Source of the DNA: CAIMZW01 sp037135095
Lineage (GTDB): Bacteria > Actinomycetota > Actinomycetes > Nanopelagicales > Nanopelagicaceae
Assembly: GCA_037135095.1 (NCBI GenBank)
Contig: JBAXKZ010000003.1
Span: forward strand, 31,899-95,898
Reading direction: 5' to 3'
DNA: 64,000 bases
Shown: in pieces, positions 34,511-43,943 of the stretch
How the letters are laid out: each line of letters begins with the position of its first letter
Numbering within the stretch: position 1 is the first letter of the stretch
Notes under the pieces: model-generated
Told to the model about the DNA's origin: nothing
Seen by the model: the letters and a program-made list of their open reading frames with translations, nothing else
The model's database searches: none
Program-made: the position numbers and the translations under genes

Positions 34511-37500
34511 ATAGCGATAACCAAAGACCGAGTTCATTCTCACTGGTGTTTTCGCTCGGGATTCGTTCAAAGCCAATCGCCAGAACTTCACTGCCGATAA
34601 GTTCAAGGGCTCCGGTTATTGCGCTTGCGATCTCTTCAGGCGCATTCCATTTTACAAGAATGCGATCACTGATATCGAAACCCGAATTTTTCCGGGCCTC
34701 TTGAATTGCTCTGATTACTTCGCGAGCATTTCCGGCAGCTATTAGCTCGGGAGTGAGTTGAAGATCAAGAGCGAGGCTCTCCCCGCCATGGCTAGCAACC
34801 GACCAACCCGCCTTTGGAGTTTCGGTGATAACCAAATCTTCCAACTGAATTTGAGCAACTTTTCTTTCGTTCGCAACTTGATAGTTCAGTTCTGCACTGC
34901 CATTTAGGCGAAGTGTCGCGACTAAGTCAGCGGGATAGATTGCCGATATAACCGCTGCTATCGCTTGGACATCGCCGCCATATCTCAGACCAATACTTCT
35001 GAAATTGGCCTTTATCGCAACGCTTACAAGTTCCCCTCCTGCTGTAGCTAACTCGTCGAGAGTCAGAACATTCAATTCTTCGGAGATATGCGATCTAATT
35101 TCAGCATCCATCTTCTCCCAGCCAGTAGCTGAAACTAAAGCGCGCGCAAGTGGTTGGCGAATCTTTACTTTGGATTCCGCTCGAGCAGCACGACCCAGTT
35201 CAACCAGTCGCCGGGATAGTTGAACCGATTCTGAGAGTGCTAGATCAATTAGCTCGGCAGTTGCAACAGGGAAATTCATCAAGTGAACGGATTCGCTAAT
35301 GCCAGGCTCGCCAATTCGAACTAGCTCTTGCCAGACATGCTCGGTAGTAAAAGGAATCATTGGTGCCAGCAATAAAGTTAATTCTTTGAGGCAGGTATAG
35401 AGAGTGGCAAGTGCAGTTGTGTCGCCATCCCAGAAACGACGACGAGAGCGACGCACATACCAGTTTGAAAGATCATCGATGAAGGCAGCCAGTAATCGCC
35501 CAGTTTCTTGGGAGTCATAGATTGAAAGGGCGCGATCAACGCCAGCTATTAGCTGATTCAATTCGGAGATAATCCATCGATCCAGCGTTGTTGGTACTAC
35601 CTCAACGTTGGATACTTCGAAATCGGAAGCCCGAGCGTATAAGGTGAAGAACGAGACGGTATTCCAATAAGTTAAAAGGGTTTTTCGAACCACATCGGAG
35701 ATCGCATCATGGCCAACTCGGCGCGCTGACCACGGCGATCCAGCTGCGAGCATGTACCAGCGAACTGCATCGGCTCCGTATTGATCCATCAAAGCAATCG
35801 GTTCAAGGACATTCCCCAAATGCTTACTCATCTTGCGACCATCTTTATCTTGGATGTGTCCCAAACAAAGAACGGTCTTATAGGAACTTTGATCGAAGAC
35901 CAATGTTCCAACTGCCATTAAGGTGTAAAACCAGCCGCGGGTTTGGTCAATCGCTTCGGCAATAAAATCTGCCGGATAAGCGGCTTCGAACTTTTCTTGC
36001 GAACCTTCTTTGTGTGGGTAGCCCCATTGTGCAAACGGCATCGAACCGGAGTCATACCAGCCATCGATTACCTCTTTAACGCGAAGCATTTTTGTGGAAC
36101 ATTCTGGGCAAGGGAATGAGATGTCATCGACATAAGGTCGGTGAGGATCAGTGCCGGCAACTTCAGTACCAGACAGCTGACTAAGTTCGGCGAGGGAGCC
36201 GATGCAATGGTCATGACCATTTTCACAGCGCCAAATTGGAAGCGGGGTGCCCCAATAGCGATTTCGAGATACTGCCCAGTCGATATTGTTATTTAGCCAA
36301 TCGCCGTAGCGACCAGTCTTAATGGTTTCGGGGTGCCAATCAGTCTTTTCATTTTCGCGAAGTAGCGCTTCTTTAATGGCTGTCGTCTTTATATACCAAG
36401 ACGGTTGCGCGTAATAAATTAGAACGGTGTGACAGCGCCAGCAATGAGGGTAAGAGTGCTCGAATTGAGTATGGCGAAACATTAGTTCGCGAGCCTTTAG
36501 ATCCTTGATCAACAGTTTGTCGGCATCCTTGAAGAAGAGCCCGCCAACTAGATCGACACTAGGTAAAAATGTGCCATCGGGAGCAATTGGATTCACAACG
36601 GGTAAACCGTAGCTGCGACAGATTTGAAGATCATCAGCTCCGAAAGCGGGAGCTTGATGAACCAGGCCGGTTCCATCTTCGATCGTGACGTAATCAGCTA
36701 AAACGATGAAATGCGATTCGGGGATATCAACTAAATTGAATGGTCGACTATAAGTTGTACGTTCTAGCGCGCTCCCTAGGTAAGTCGCTATTACTTCGCG
36801 CTCTTCTCCCAAGACATGTGCCAAATTGGCCGCAACGACCAAACGTTCCTTGCCCTCGCCCTTGGGGATTTCTATTACTTGGTACTCGACCGTTGGATTT
36901 ACAGCGATTGCGGTATTTGAAACTAGAGTCCAAGGTGTCGTAGTCCAAACTAAAAAGGCGGCACCTAAATCGGCAACGGGACCCGAGGTCGCGGGAAAAC
37001 GTACATATACAGATGGATCTGTAACAGTTTCGTAGCCTTGCGCTAGCTCATGATCGGATAGTCCAGTTCCACAACGTGGGCAGTAAGGCGCTACTCGGTG
37101 ATCTTGAACCAAGAGACCCTTTCTCCAAATTTGCTGCAAGGACCACCAGACACTTTCAACGTACTCGCTAGACATCGTCCAATAAGCTTCGTCGAAATCT
37201 ACCCAGAACCCCATTCGGTGAGTCATGTCAGCAAAGGCACTTACATGGCGTTGAACTGATTCCCGACATTTTTCATTGAAAGCGGCGATGCCATATTTTT
37301 CAATGTCACCTTTCCCAGCAAAGCCCAGCTCCTTCTCAACGGCAATCTCAACCGGCAGACCATGGCAGTCCCAACCAGCTTTTCGGATTACTTGATGGCC
37401 CTTCATTGTCTGATATCGAGGGAAGAGATCTTTAAATACCCGAGCTTCGATGTGATGGGTTCCTGGCATACCGTTGGCGGTTGGTGGACCTTCGTAAAAA

Positions 37501-37631
37501 CTCCAACGGGGGGCGCCTTCGCGTTGGGTTACCGATTTGGTAAAAATATCGTTCGATTCCCAAAAGGAGAGAATGCTGTGCTCAGTTTTTGGCAGATCGA
37601 TCTGCGGCGAGAGCGCATTAAATTTCGGCAA
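34500..37631 (-). CDS. ileS: Isoleucyl-tRNA synthetase
   Basis: A 1043-residue class I synthetase. The HIGH-type motif is in PPTANGMPGTHHIEAR (GTHH at 57-60) and the KMSKS-type motif is KMSKHLGN at about 600. Both versions belong to the eukaryote-like (type 2) IleRS clade used by actinobacteria, which is often less sensitive to mupirocin. A C-terminal anticodon-binding region follows. The start is TTG at 37629-37631 with a GAGGAG ribosome site, which is part of the T-box leader. Confidence 0.96.
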   Translation of the reverse strand: MPKFNALSPQIDLPKTEHSILSFWESNDIFTKSVTQREGAPRWSFYEGPPTANGMPGTHHIEARVFKDLFPRYQTMKGHQVIRKAGWDCHGLPVEIAVEKELGFAGKGDIEKYGIAAFNEKCRESVQRHVSAFADMTHRMGFWVDFDEAYWTMSSEYVESVWWSLQQIWRKGLLVQDHRVAPYCPRCGTGLSDHELAQGYETVTDPSVYVRFPATSGPVADLGAAFLVWTTTPWTLVSNTAIAVNPTVEYQVIEIPKGEGKERLVVAANLAHVLGEEREVIATYLGSALERTTYSRPFNLVDIPESHFIVLADYVTIEDGTGLVHQAPAFGADDLQICRSYGLPVVNPIAPDGTFLPSVDLVGGLFFKDADKLLIKDLKARELMFRHTQFEHSYPHCWRCHTVLIYYAQPSWYIKTTAIKEALLRENEKTDWHPETIKTGRYGDWLNNNIDWAVSRNRYWGTPLPIWRCENGHDHCIGSLAELSQLSGTEVAGTDPHRPYVDDISFPCPECSTKMLRVKEVIDGWYDSGSMPFAQWGYPHKEGSQEKFEAAYPADFIAEAIDQTRGWFYTLMAVGTLVFDQSSYKTVLCLGHIQDKDGRKMSKHLGNVLEPIALMDQYGADAVRWYMLAAGSPWSARRVGHDAISDVVRKTLLTYWNTVSFFTLYARASDFEVSNVEVVPTTLDRWIISELNQLIAGVDRALSIYDSQETGRLLAAFIDDLSNWYVRRSRRRFWDGDTTALATLYTCLKELTLLLAPMIPFTTEHVWQELVRIGEPGISESVHLMNFPVATAELIDLALSESVQLSRRLVELGRAARAESKVKIRQPLARALVSATGWEKMDAEIRSHISEELNVLTLDELATAGGELVSVAIKANFRSIGLRYGGDVQAIAAVISAIYPADLVATLRLNGSAELNYQVANERKVAQIQLEDLVITETPKAGWSVASHGGESLALDLQLTPELIAAGNAREVIRAIQEARKNSGFDISDRILVKWNAPEEIASAITGALELIGSEVLAIGFERIPSENTSENELGLWLSLSKE

Positions 37632-37850
37632 TTTCGTCTCCTCTAGAACATTCTCAAGTTATTACCTGACAATGGAGGGACGGCCATTTGACCGCGGTAC
37701 CACCCGCCTTGCATTTCGGCGACAAATTACATCGCAAAATGCCACTTTTCAACTACCTCAAGACCAGTTCTACCTCGGTAGGTTGGCCAACTGGCCTACC
37801 GAACCGACTCTTCTGGTGGCTCAGGGGTGATGGCCCCGTCAAAGCCTGCG
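37632..37850 (-). promoter_or_regulatory. Translational T-box riboswitch of ileS
   Basis: Read on the minus strand. The T-box core GGGTGGTACCGCGG lies at 37705-37692. Upstream, a short stem GGGG/CCCC (37837-37834 and 37827-37824) encloses CCATCA, whose ATC (37831-37829) is an isoleucine codon. A GGTAGG..CCTACC hairpin spans 37800-37777. Downstream, CCCTCC at 37679-37674 can pair with the ribosome site GAGGAG at 37643-37638. Uncharged tRNA-Ile would free that site. This is the actinobacterial ultrashort stem I type. Confidence 0.88.
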
Positions 37851-37894
37851 CTCGAGTAAAGAAAGTCTACCAATACTGGCGGTTGCTCAGCCCG

Positions 37895-37923
37895 ATTAGA
37901 AGAAAGGTAAGGAATAATCGCAA
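37895..37923 (-). promoter_or_regulatory. Probable ileS promoter
   Basis: On the minus strand, TTGCGA (37923-37918) and TCTAAT (37900-37895) are spaced by 17 bp. Transcription would start near 37888 and give a leader of about 255 nt that contains the whole T-box. Confidence 0.5.
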
Positions 37924-37926
37924 AAG

Positions 37927-37956
37927 TTGGCGTTTCGCCTGTAATAGTTCTAGCCT
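37927..37956 (+). promoter_or_regulatory. Possible promoter of the DksA/TraR-like gene
   Basis: TTGGCG at 37927-37932 and TAGCCT at 37951-37956 are spaced by 18 bp, followed by a GGAGG ribosome site at 37970-37974. It overlaps the divergent ileS promoter region, so both fit into the 350-bp gap between the two genes. Confidence 0.4.
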
Positions 37957-37981
37957 GTGCGCCGCACGTGGAGGATTTCAT

Positions 37982-38872
37982 ATGGTTATGAAAATAGTGG
38001 CAAAAGTTGCCCAGAAGAAGGTTGCTGCCAAAAAGGCGGTCCCAGCCGGAAAGAAAGTCGCGCCTAAGAGTGCGCCCACGAAGGCAACACCGAATATTGC
38101 TCCCAAGAAAACGACTGCCAAGAGGGCGCTTGCGCCAAAGAAAGTGACCCCAGTGACTAAAGCTGCACCCGCAAAGAAGGCACCAGTGAAGAAGGCAGCG
38201 GTAAAGGCCGCCGTCGCAAAAGTTGCGCCTGCCACCCGTTCGCCAAACATAGTTAAACCGACCCTTTCAAAGCCCGCCAAAAAGGCGCCAGCAAAGGCCT
38301 ATCCAGCAAAGTTACAGAGCACGACAACAGGGGATTCCACAACCATCACCGTTACGCCCCACGAAGCCAATGTTGGCCCGGAGCCAGTTGTTGAAGAACG
38401 ACGTTTAGTGATGCCGCCACCGCCAAGACCAGCAAAATCAACCAAGAAGTCCCTACTTAAACCGATTAAAGGTGCACCAGCGCCGTTAGTCGTTCAGGTT
38501 GGGGAAGATCCTTGGTCAGCGGCTGAGCTCAAAGCGATGCGAATTGAATTGTCAAAGGATTTGCTTCGGTTGCAATCGGAACTAGCCGAGGCTGAAAGTG
38601 AAATGGATGATTTGATCAGTTCTGCCGGAGTGGGAGCCGGCGATGATCAAGCTGATGCCGGAACTAAAACTTTCGAGCGGGAACATGAAATGTCATTGGT
38701 CTATAACGCCCGAGATATGGTGCTTCAGACCGAACGCGCACTCGAGCGAATCGAAAACAAGAGTTATGGGCGCTGCGAAGAATGTGGAAACTCAGTCGGG
38801 AAAGAGCGACTAAAAGTCTTCCCGCGCGCCACTTTGTGCATGGCATGCAAGCAAAAAGAAGAACGTCGCTAA
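37982..38872 (+). CDS. DksA/TraR-family zinc-finger protein with Lys/Ala/Pro-rich tail
   Basis: A 296-residue two-part protein. Residues 1-110 are a basic low-complexity tail of KKA, PAKK and APKK units like histone H1. A linker rich in Pro follows. Residues 177-260 are helical and charged (coiled-coil-like, with DPWSAAELKAMR), and the zinc finger uses Cys265, Cys268, Cys286 and Cys289. DksA-type proteins bind RNA polymerase through its secondary channel. The ATG at 37982 follows a GGAGG site; an open frame continues upstream into the T-box region but is not coding-like. Basic tails are known in actinobacterial homologues beside lspA. Confidence 0.88.
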   Translation: MVMKIVAKVAQKKVAAKKAVPAGKKVAPKSAPTKATPNIAPKKTTAKRALAPKKVTPVTKAAPAKKAPVKKAAVKAAVAKVAPATRSPNIVKPTLSKPAKKAPAKAYPAKLQSTTTGDSTTITVTPHEANVGPEPVVEERRLVMPPPPRPAKSTKKSLLKPIKGAPAPLVVQVGEDPWSAAELKAMRIELSKDLLRLQSELAEAESEMDDLISSAGVGAGDDQADAGTKTFEREHEMSLVYNARDMVLQTERALERIENKSYGRCEECGNSVGKERLKVFPRATLCMACKQKEERR

Positions 38873-39399
38873 ACCTTGCCGCTAGAAAGCGGATCGCGCT
38901 AATCGCTTTTACAGTTTTCTTGCTGGATGATTTGAGCAAAGTTGCTGCCATTCATTATCTGCCGGACCATTCGGTCCGAGTGATCGGGAGTTTTCTGAAG
39001 TTAAACTTGCAATTTAATTCGGGCGCAGCTTTTAGCATCGCAACCTCTAAAACGATCTGGCTCTCCTCGGTAGCGTGGATCGCCGTTGCGGGTATTCTCT
39101 ATTTTGGTCGAAAAGTCGTTGAAATTCGCTGGGCTACGGCGCTCGGACTGGTCTTAGGTGGGATTCTAGGCAACCTATCAGATCGGATTTTTCGTCCGCC
39201 AGGTGGTTTACGCGGACAAGTGGTCGATTGGATCCAGCTGCCACACTGGCCCACATTTAATCTGGCCGATACCTCTATTGTTATAGCAGCGATTCTGATG
39301 GTCTATTTATCCGCACGGAATATCAAACCTGTAGCTCCCGATGAACCCACATCTCAAGCACCAAGTGATCGATATCCAACAACTGGAAGTGGGAAATAA
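38845..39399 (+). CDS. lspA: Lipoprotein signal peptidase
   Basis: A 184-residue, four-helix aspartyl protease that cleaves prolipoprotein signal peptides after lipidation by Lgt (also in this window, at 54816). The catalytic Asp pair is Asp113 in GNLSDRI and Asp142 in FNLADTSIV. LQFNSGAAFSI is the conserved N-terminal loop. The chosen ATG at 38845 lies inside the end of the preceding gene (28-bp overlap) and gives a basic N-terminus; no strong ribosome site decides it. Confidence 0.93.
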   Translation: MQAKRRTSLNLAARKRIALIAFTVFLLDDLSKVAAIHYLPDHSVRVIGSFLKLNLQFNSGAAFSIATSKTIWLSSVAWIAVAGILYFGRKVVEIRWATALGLVLGGILGNLSDRIFRPPGGLRGQVVDWIQLPHWPTFNLADTSIVIAAILMVYLSARNIKPVAPDEPTSQAPSDRYPTTGSGK

Positions 39400-39400
39400 T

Positions 39401-40342
39401 ATGGAGCGAGAGCAGAAAATCATCTCGATTCCCGAAGGCTTAGATCAAGATCGGGTAGATACTGCGCTCGCGCGCTTTCTCGGACTTTCGCGCTCTGTAG
39501 TCGTCTCCCTTATTGAGGCGGATGAAGTAATTCGCAACGGTAAGGCCATGATTAAGTCGGACAAAGTTTTCAGCAACGATGTCATTGAAATTTTGATGCC
39601 TGCCGCAAAGCGAGCACCGGTGCTGACTGCTACTCCAATCGAAGGAATGAAGGTGGTCTATAACGATGACCATGTAATTGTGATTGATAAGCCAGCTGGA
39701 GTTGCAGCGCATCCCAGCCCGGGCTGGCAAGGCACTACGGTGATCGGCGGCATTGTTGCGGCTGGGTATCGAGTCTCTACCAGCGGCGCCGCAGAACGCC
39801 AAGGAGTTGTCCATCGTCTCGATGTTGGAACTACTGGCCTGATGGTTGTTGCCAAAGATGAAATTTCTTATAGTGAGCTCAAGGATCAATTTCGCGATCG
39901 CACCGTCACAAAGGTCTATCACGCGATGATCCAAGGACATATGGATCCGACAGAGGGGACCATCGATGCTCCAATCAATCGCCATCCAAAGGAAGATTAT
40001 CGATTTGCGGTTGTGGCAGATGGCAAGCCTTCGGTAACGCATTACAAAGCTTTAGAACTTTTTCCAGCTGTCTCATTAATGGAAGTTGAATTAGAAACTG
40101 GCCGAACCCATCAAATTCGGGTTCATTTCTCGGCGCTACACCATCCTTTAGTGGGGGATCTGACATACGGGGCCGATCACACGATTTCAGAGCGGCTTCA
40201 GATAAACCGCCCATGGCTGCACGCTCGCGAGTTAAAGTTTCGCCATCCGGTCACCGGTGAGGCGCTTGAGTTCTTCGCCGATTATCCCGAAGACCTGACA
40301 CGCTCACTGGCTATCTTGGCCGCTAATCAGCTCCGCAATTAG
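39401..40342 (+). CDS. rluD: 23S rRNA pseudouridine synthase, RluD type
   Basis: A 313-residue RluA-family enzyme with an N-terminal S4 RNA-binding domain (residues about 12-75, DQDRVDTALARFLGLSRS) and the catalytic Asp141 in HRLDVGTTGLMVVAK. RTHQIRVHF and LHARELKF complete the family pattern. The ATG at 39401 follows the lspA stop by 1 bp and has a GGAAGTGGG site; in-frame codons before it lie in lspA. Confidence 0.93.
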   Translation: MEREQKIISIPEGLDQDRVDTALARFLGLSRSVVVSLIEADEVIRNGKAMIKSDKVFSNDVIEILMPAAKRAPVLTATPIEGMKVVYNDDHVIVIDKPAGVAAHPSPGWQGTTVIGGIVAAGYRVSTSGAAERQGVVHRLDVGTTGLMVVAKDEISYSELKDQFRDRTVTKVYHAMIQGHMDPTEGTIDAPINRHPKEDYRFAVVADGKPSVTHYKALELFPAVSLMEVELETGRTHQIRVHFSALHHPLVGDLTYGADHTISERLQINRPWLHARELKFRHPVTGEALEFFADYPEDLTRSLAILAANQLRN

Positions 40343-40366
40343 GCAACCGAAGTAAACTCACGATCC

Positions 40367-43300
40367 ATGTCTTCCAACCCAACTGCTGAGAACTTCGTGC
40401 ACCTTCATGTGCATACGGAGTATTCGATGTTGGATGGCGCCGCTCGAGTCGAAGAGTTAGTTCGCGAAGTTGCGCGTCAGGAGATGCCGGCAATTGCCAT
40501 TACCGATCACGGCAACGTCTTTGGAGCTTTTGAATTCAACAAGCAAGCTAAGAAAGCGGGCGTAAAGCCCATCATCGGGATTGAAGCCTATGTGGCACCA
40601 GAATCTCGCTTCGATAAGCGGCGAGTTAAATGGGCTCAAGGCGGCGAGGATGATGTTTCAGGTGGCGGCGCCTATACCCATATGACGCTATTGGCTGAAA
40701 ATAATGACGGGTTATCAAACCTATTTAAACTTTCTTCGCTAGCCTCACTCGAAGGTTATTACTACAAACCTCGAATGGATCGGCAACTACTCGCGCAATA
40801 TTCGAACGGAATTATCGCAACCACTGGCTGCCCAGGAGGCGAGATCCAAACGCGGTTGCGAATGGGCGCCTACAAAGAGGCCAAGATCGCGGCCAGTGAG
40901 CTGCGCGATATTTTCGGTGTTGATAATTTCTTCTTGGAAATCATGGACCACAATATTGAGATTGAAAGTCGGGTAAAGGCAGATTTAATAAAACTCGGCA
41001 ACGAATTAAAGTTGCCCTTTCTCGCGACCAACGATCTTCATTACACAAAGCATGAAGATTCCGTAGCCCACGAAGCGCTGCTTTGCGTGCAATCCGGCTC
41101 CACGCTAGCTGATCCAAAGCGCTTTAAATTTGATAATGACGAGTTCTATTTAAAAACCGCCGCGCAAATGCGGATGCTCTTTGCTGATATTCCAGGCAGT
41201 TGTGACAACACGCTCTTGATTGCCGAACGTTGCAACATCACCATGCGGGAAGGTGAGAATTTGCTTCCGCAATTCACCGTTCCAGCGGGTGAGACTGAAG
41301 ACACCTGGCTACGAAAGACCTCGCAGCTGGGGTTAGTAGAACGAATGAACGGCCAAATTCCGGAAAATTACCAGGCCCGCTTGGATTACGAACTAGAAGT
41401 CATGATCAAGATGGGTTTCCCTGGTTACTTCTTGGTGGTTGCGGATTTATGTTCCCATGCCCGCGAAGTGGGAATTCGAGTTGGCCCCGGTCGAGGCTCT
41501 GCGGCCGGCTCACTTGTCTCATGGGTACTCGGCATTACCCAGCTTGATCCGATCCATCATGGACTCTTGTTCGAGCGCTTTCTAAATCCCGAGCGAATCT
41601 CAATGCCCGATATCGATTTGGACTTCGATGAGCGTCGCCGCAGCGAAATGATTCAGTACGCCACCACAAAATATGGTGAGGACCGAGTCGCTCAGATCAT
41701 TACTTATGGAACTATCAAATCGAAGCAGGCCCTAAAAGATTCGACCCGAGTCCTTGGCTACCCATATGCAATCGGTGAGCGTCTTACCAAAGCGCTGCCA
41801 CCTTCAGTGATGGGCAAAGATATCTCCCTCAGTGGAGTTTTTGATGTTCAGAATGATCGTTACTCCGAAGCCGGGGAATTTCGCTCGCTCTACGAAACCG
41901 ATCCAGATGCGAAACGAATTGTTGACACTGCTCGTGGGTTAGAAGGCCTTAAGCGTCAATGGGGAGTACATGCCGCCGGTGTAATTCTCTCCAAGGAACC
42001 ACTATTGGATGTCATTCCGATTCACCGCCGCGAAGCAGATGGCGCAATCATTACTCAGTTCGATATGGGAGCCTGTGAATCTATTGGCTTACTTAAGATG
42101 GATTTTTTGGGACTTCGAAATCTTTCAGTTCTAGATGACTGTTTATTGAATATCAAAGCTAACCGCGATGAAGATGTGGATTTGGCACTGTTGACTCTCG
42201 ATAATCCTTTGACTTTCGAACTGCTCGGTCGTGGTGACACTTTGGGGGTATTTCAGCTCGATGGTGGCCCAATGCGAGCGCTACTTCGACAGATGTCGCC
42301 CGATTCTTTTGAAGATATCTCAGCGGTAATCGCGCTATACCGTCCAGGTCCGATGGGTGTAAATGCTCACACCGATTATGCCGACCGTAAGAATGGGCGC
42401 CAGAAGGTTGACCCAATTCATCCGGAGCTAGAAGAGCCATTGAAAGAGATTTTGGGCGATACCTATGGACTGATCGTGTATCAAGAGCAGGTTATGGCAA
42501 TTGCCCAAAAAGTTGCCGGTTTCTCTTTAGGTCGTGCAGATCTTTTGCGTAAAGCCATGGGTAAAAAGAATAAGGATATTCTTGATAAGGAATATGTGAA
42601 CTTCGAAGTCGGCATGAAAGCCAATAATTTCTCGAAGGCCGCAATTGATAAGTTATGGGAGACGTTGATCCCGTTCTCGGACTATGCCTTCAACCGAGCT
42701 CATAGCGCGGGCTATGGTCTGGTTTCATATTGGACGGCATACCTGAAAGCGAATTTCCCGGCCGAATACATGGCGGCACTTTTAACCAGCGTTCGAGATG
42801 ATAAAGATAAGAGCGCGCTCTACTTAAATGAATGTCGCAGAATGGGAATTCAAGTTTTACCACCTGATGTGAATGAGTCGGCATCGGATTACACACCGCT
42901 CGGCACTGATATTCGTTTCGGTTTGACGGCGATTCGAAATGTGGGCGAGAACGTAGTTTCCTCAATTACCAACAATCGAGTTCTAAAGGGACGGTACACC
43001 TCGTTCGGTGATTTCTTGTCCAAGGTGGATGCGCAAGTATGTAATAAGAAAACGATCGAATCCCTGATCAAGGCCGGCGCCTTCGATTCGCTCAATCACA
43101 CCCGCAAAGGTTTGACGATGGTCTATCTAGAAGCGATCGACTCAGTAAGCGAGACCAAGCGCGCGGAAGCAATTGGGCAATTTGATCTCTTTGGCGCCGA
43201 ACCAGGTGGCACAAACACAACCGTAAGCGGAGTAGAACTCGATATTCCTCGCGGGGAGTGGGAGAAGATGCTGCTCCTTAGTTACGAGCGCGAGATGCTA

Positions 43301-43891
43301 GGTCTTTATGTCTCTGACCATCCACTCTTCGGAGTTGAACACATTCTCAAAGCAGCTACCGACATTCCGCTGAGTCAGATCTCGGATGACACCATCGGTC
43401 ACGAACAGATCGTTACGATCGGCGGCCTGATCACACAAATTCAGCGGAAAGTTTCGCGCCAAGGAACTTCGTGGGCAATTGTTACAATTGAAGATCTTGA
43501 AGGTGCGATCGATGCCATGTTCTACTCTAAGGTCTACGAGCAGTACGCCATGAATCTAACCGAGGATCGAGTTGTGGTCCTTCGTGGCCGGATTGATAAG
43601 CGCGAAGAGCAACCTCGAATCACAGTAATTGAGATGAGTTTGCCTGATATCAACCAAGCTCCGACTGGTCCGTTGATCGTGACCCTCGATGCCCTCCGCT
43701 GCACTCCACCAGTAGTTGAACGAATGAAAGAGATTCTTCGTTCTCATCCTGGTTCGCGCGAAGTTCACCTAAAATTGGCCGATGGTGAGAAAAGCTTGGT
43801 TATGAAGCTAGATGATGGGCTAAAAGTCACTGCTTCCCCCAGCCTCAGTGCTGATTTGAAATCGATCCTTGGACCCGATTGTCTGGTTTAG
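40367..43891 (+). CDS. dnaE: Replicative DNA polymerase III alpha subunit DnaE1
   Basis: A 1174-residue main replicative polymerase. The PHP domain (HLHVHTEYSMLDGAA, AITDHGN) provides proofreading in actinobacterial DnaE1. Palm Asp residues are in PDIDLDFDERRR (about 416-426) and KMDFLGLRNLSVLDD. QFDLFG at 938-943 is a clear beta-clamp motif, followed by an OB domain (IVTIGGLITQIQRK). TAAACT ends 8 nt before the ATG and no ribosome site is visible. The second C-family polymerase of the window is DnaE2. Confidence 0.96.
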   Translation: MSSNPTAENFVHLHVHTEYSMLDGAARVEELVREVARQEMPAIAITDHGNVFGAFEFNKQAKKAGVKPIIGIEAYVAPESRFDKRRVKWAQGGEDDVSGGGAYTHMTLLAENNDGLSNLFKLSSLASLEGYYYKPRMDRQLLAQYSNGIIATTGCPGGEIQTRLRMGAYKEAKIAASELRDIFGVDNFFLEIMDHNIEIESRVKADLIKLGNELKLPFLATNDLHYTKHEDSVAHEALLCVQSGSTLADPKRFKFDNDEFYLKTAAQMRMLFADIPGSCDNTLLIAERCNITMREGENLLPQFTVPAGETEDTWLRKTSQLGLVERMNGQIPENYQARLDYELEVMIKMGFPGYFLVVADLCSHAREVGIRVGPGRGSAAGSLVSWVLGITQLDPIHHGLLFERFLNPERISMPDIDLDFDERRRSEMIQYATTKYGEDRVAQIITYGTIKSKQALKDSTRVLGYPYAIGERLTKALPPSVMGKDISLSGVFDVQNDRYSEAGEFRSLYETDPDAKRIVDTARGLEGLKRQWGVHAAGVILSKEPLLDVIPIHRREADGAIITQFDMGACESIGLLKMDFLGLRNLSVLDDCLLNIKANRDEDVDLALLTLDNPLTFELLGRGDTLGVFQLDGGPMRALLRQMSPDSFEDISAVIALYRPGPMGVNAHTDYADRKNGRQKVDPIHPELEEPLKEILGDTYGLIVYQEQVMAIAQKVAGFSLGRADLLRKAMGKKNKDILDKEYVNFEVGMKANNFSKAAIDKLWETLIPFSDYAFNRAHSAGYGLVSYWTAYLKANFPAEYMAALLTSVRDDKDKSALYLNECRRMGIQVLPPDVNESASDYTPLGTDIRFGLTAIRNVGENVVSSITNNRVLKGRYTSFGDFLSKVDAQVCNKKTIESLIKAGAFDSLNHTRKGLTMVYLEAIDSVSETKRAEAIGQFDLFGAEPGGTNTTVSGVELDIPRGEWEKMLLLSYEREMLGLYVSDHPLFGVEHILKAATDIPLSQISDDTIGHEQIVTIGGLITQIQRKVSRQGTSWAIVTIEDLEGAIDAMFYSKVYEQYAMNLTEDRVVVLRGRIDKREEQPRITVIEMSLPDINQAPTGPLIVTLDALRCTPPVVERMKEILRSHPGSREVHLKLADGEKSLVMKLDDGLKVTASPSLSADLKSILGPDCLV

Positions 43892-43943
43892 CCGCTCGGT
43901 AATCAGTAAGCCCCAGCAGGTGCAGTGCCTCTAGAATTGCCCC

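Noticed and set aside
35005..35223. Plus-strand open frames within ileS, and similar open frames opposite other long genes
   Set aside because: They are shadows of strongly conserved genes, with no ribosome site or recognisable motif.
37688..37981. Upstream extension of the DksA/TraR-like frame by 98 codons
   Set aside because: It runs antisense through the ileS T-box, its sequence is not protein-like, and a GGAGG site marks the ATG at 37982.
37978..38280. Lys/Ala/Pro coding repeat as a DNA tandem repeat or CRISPR-like array
   Set aside because: The units vary in length and sequence and are explained by low-complexity coding for the basic protein tail.
38782..38844. Longer lspA start inside the preceding gene
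   Set aside because: It adds residues encoded by the DksA-like zinc-finger region in another frame and no membrane topology reason supports it.
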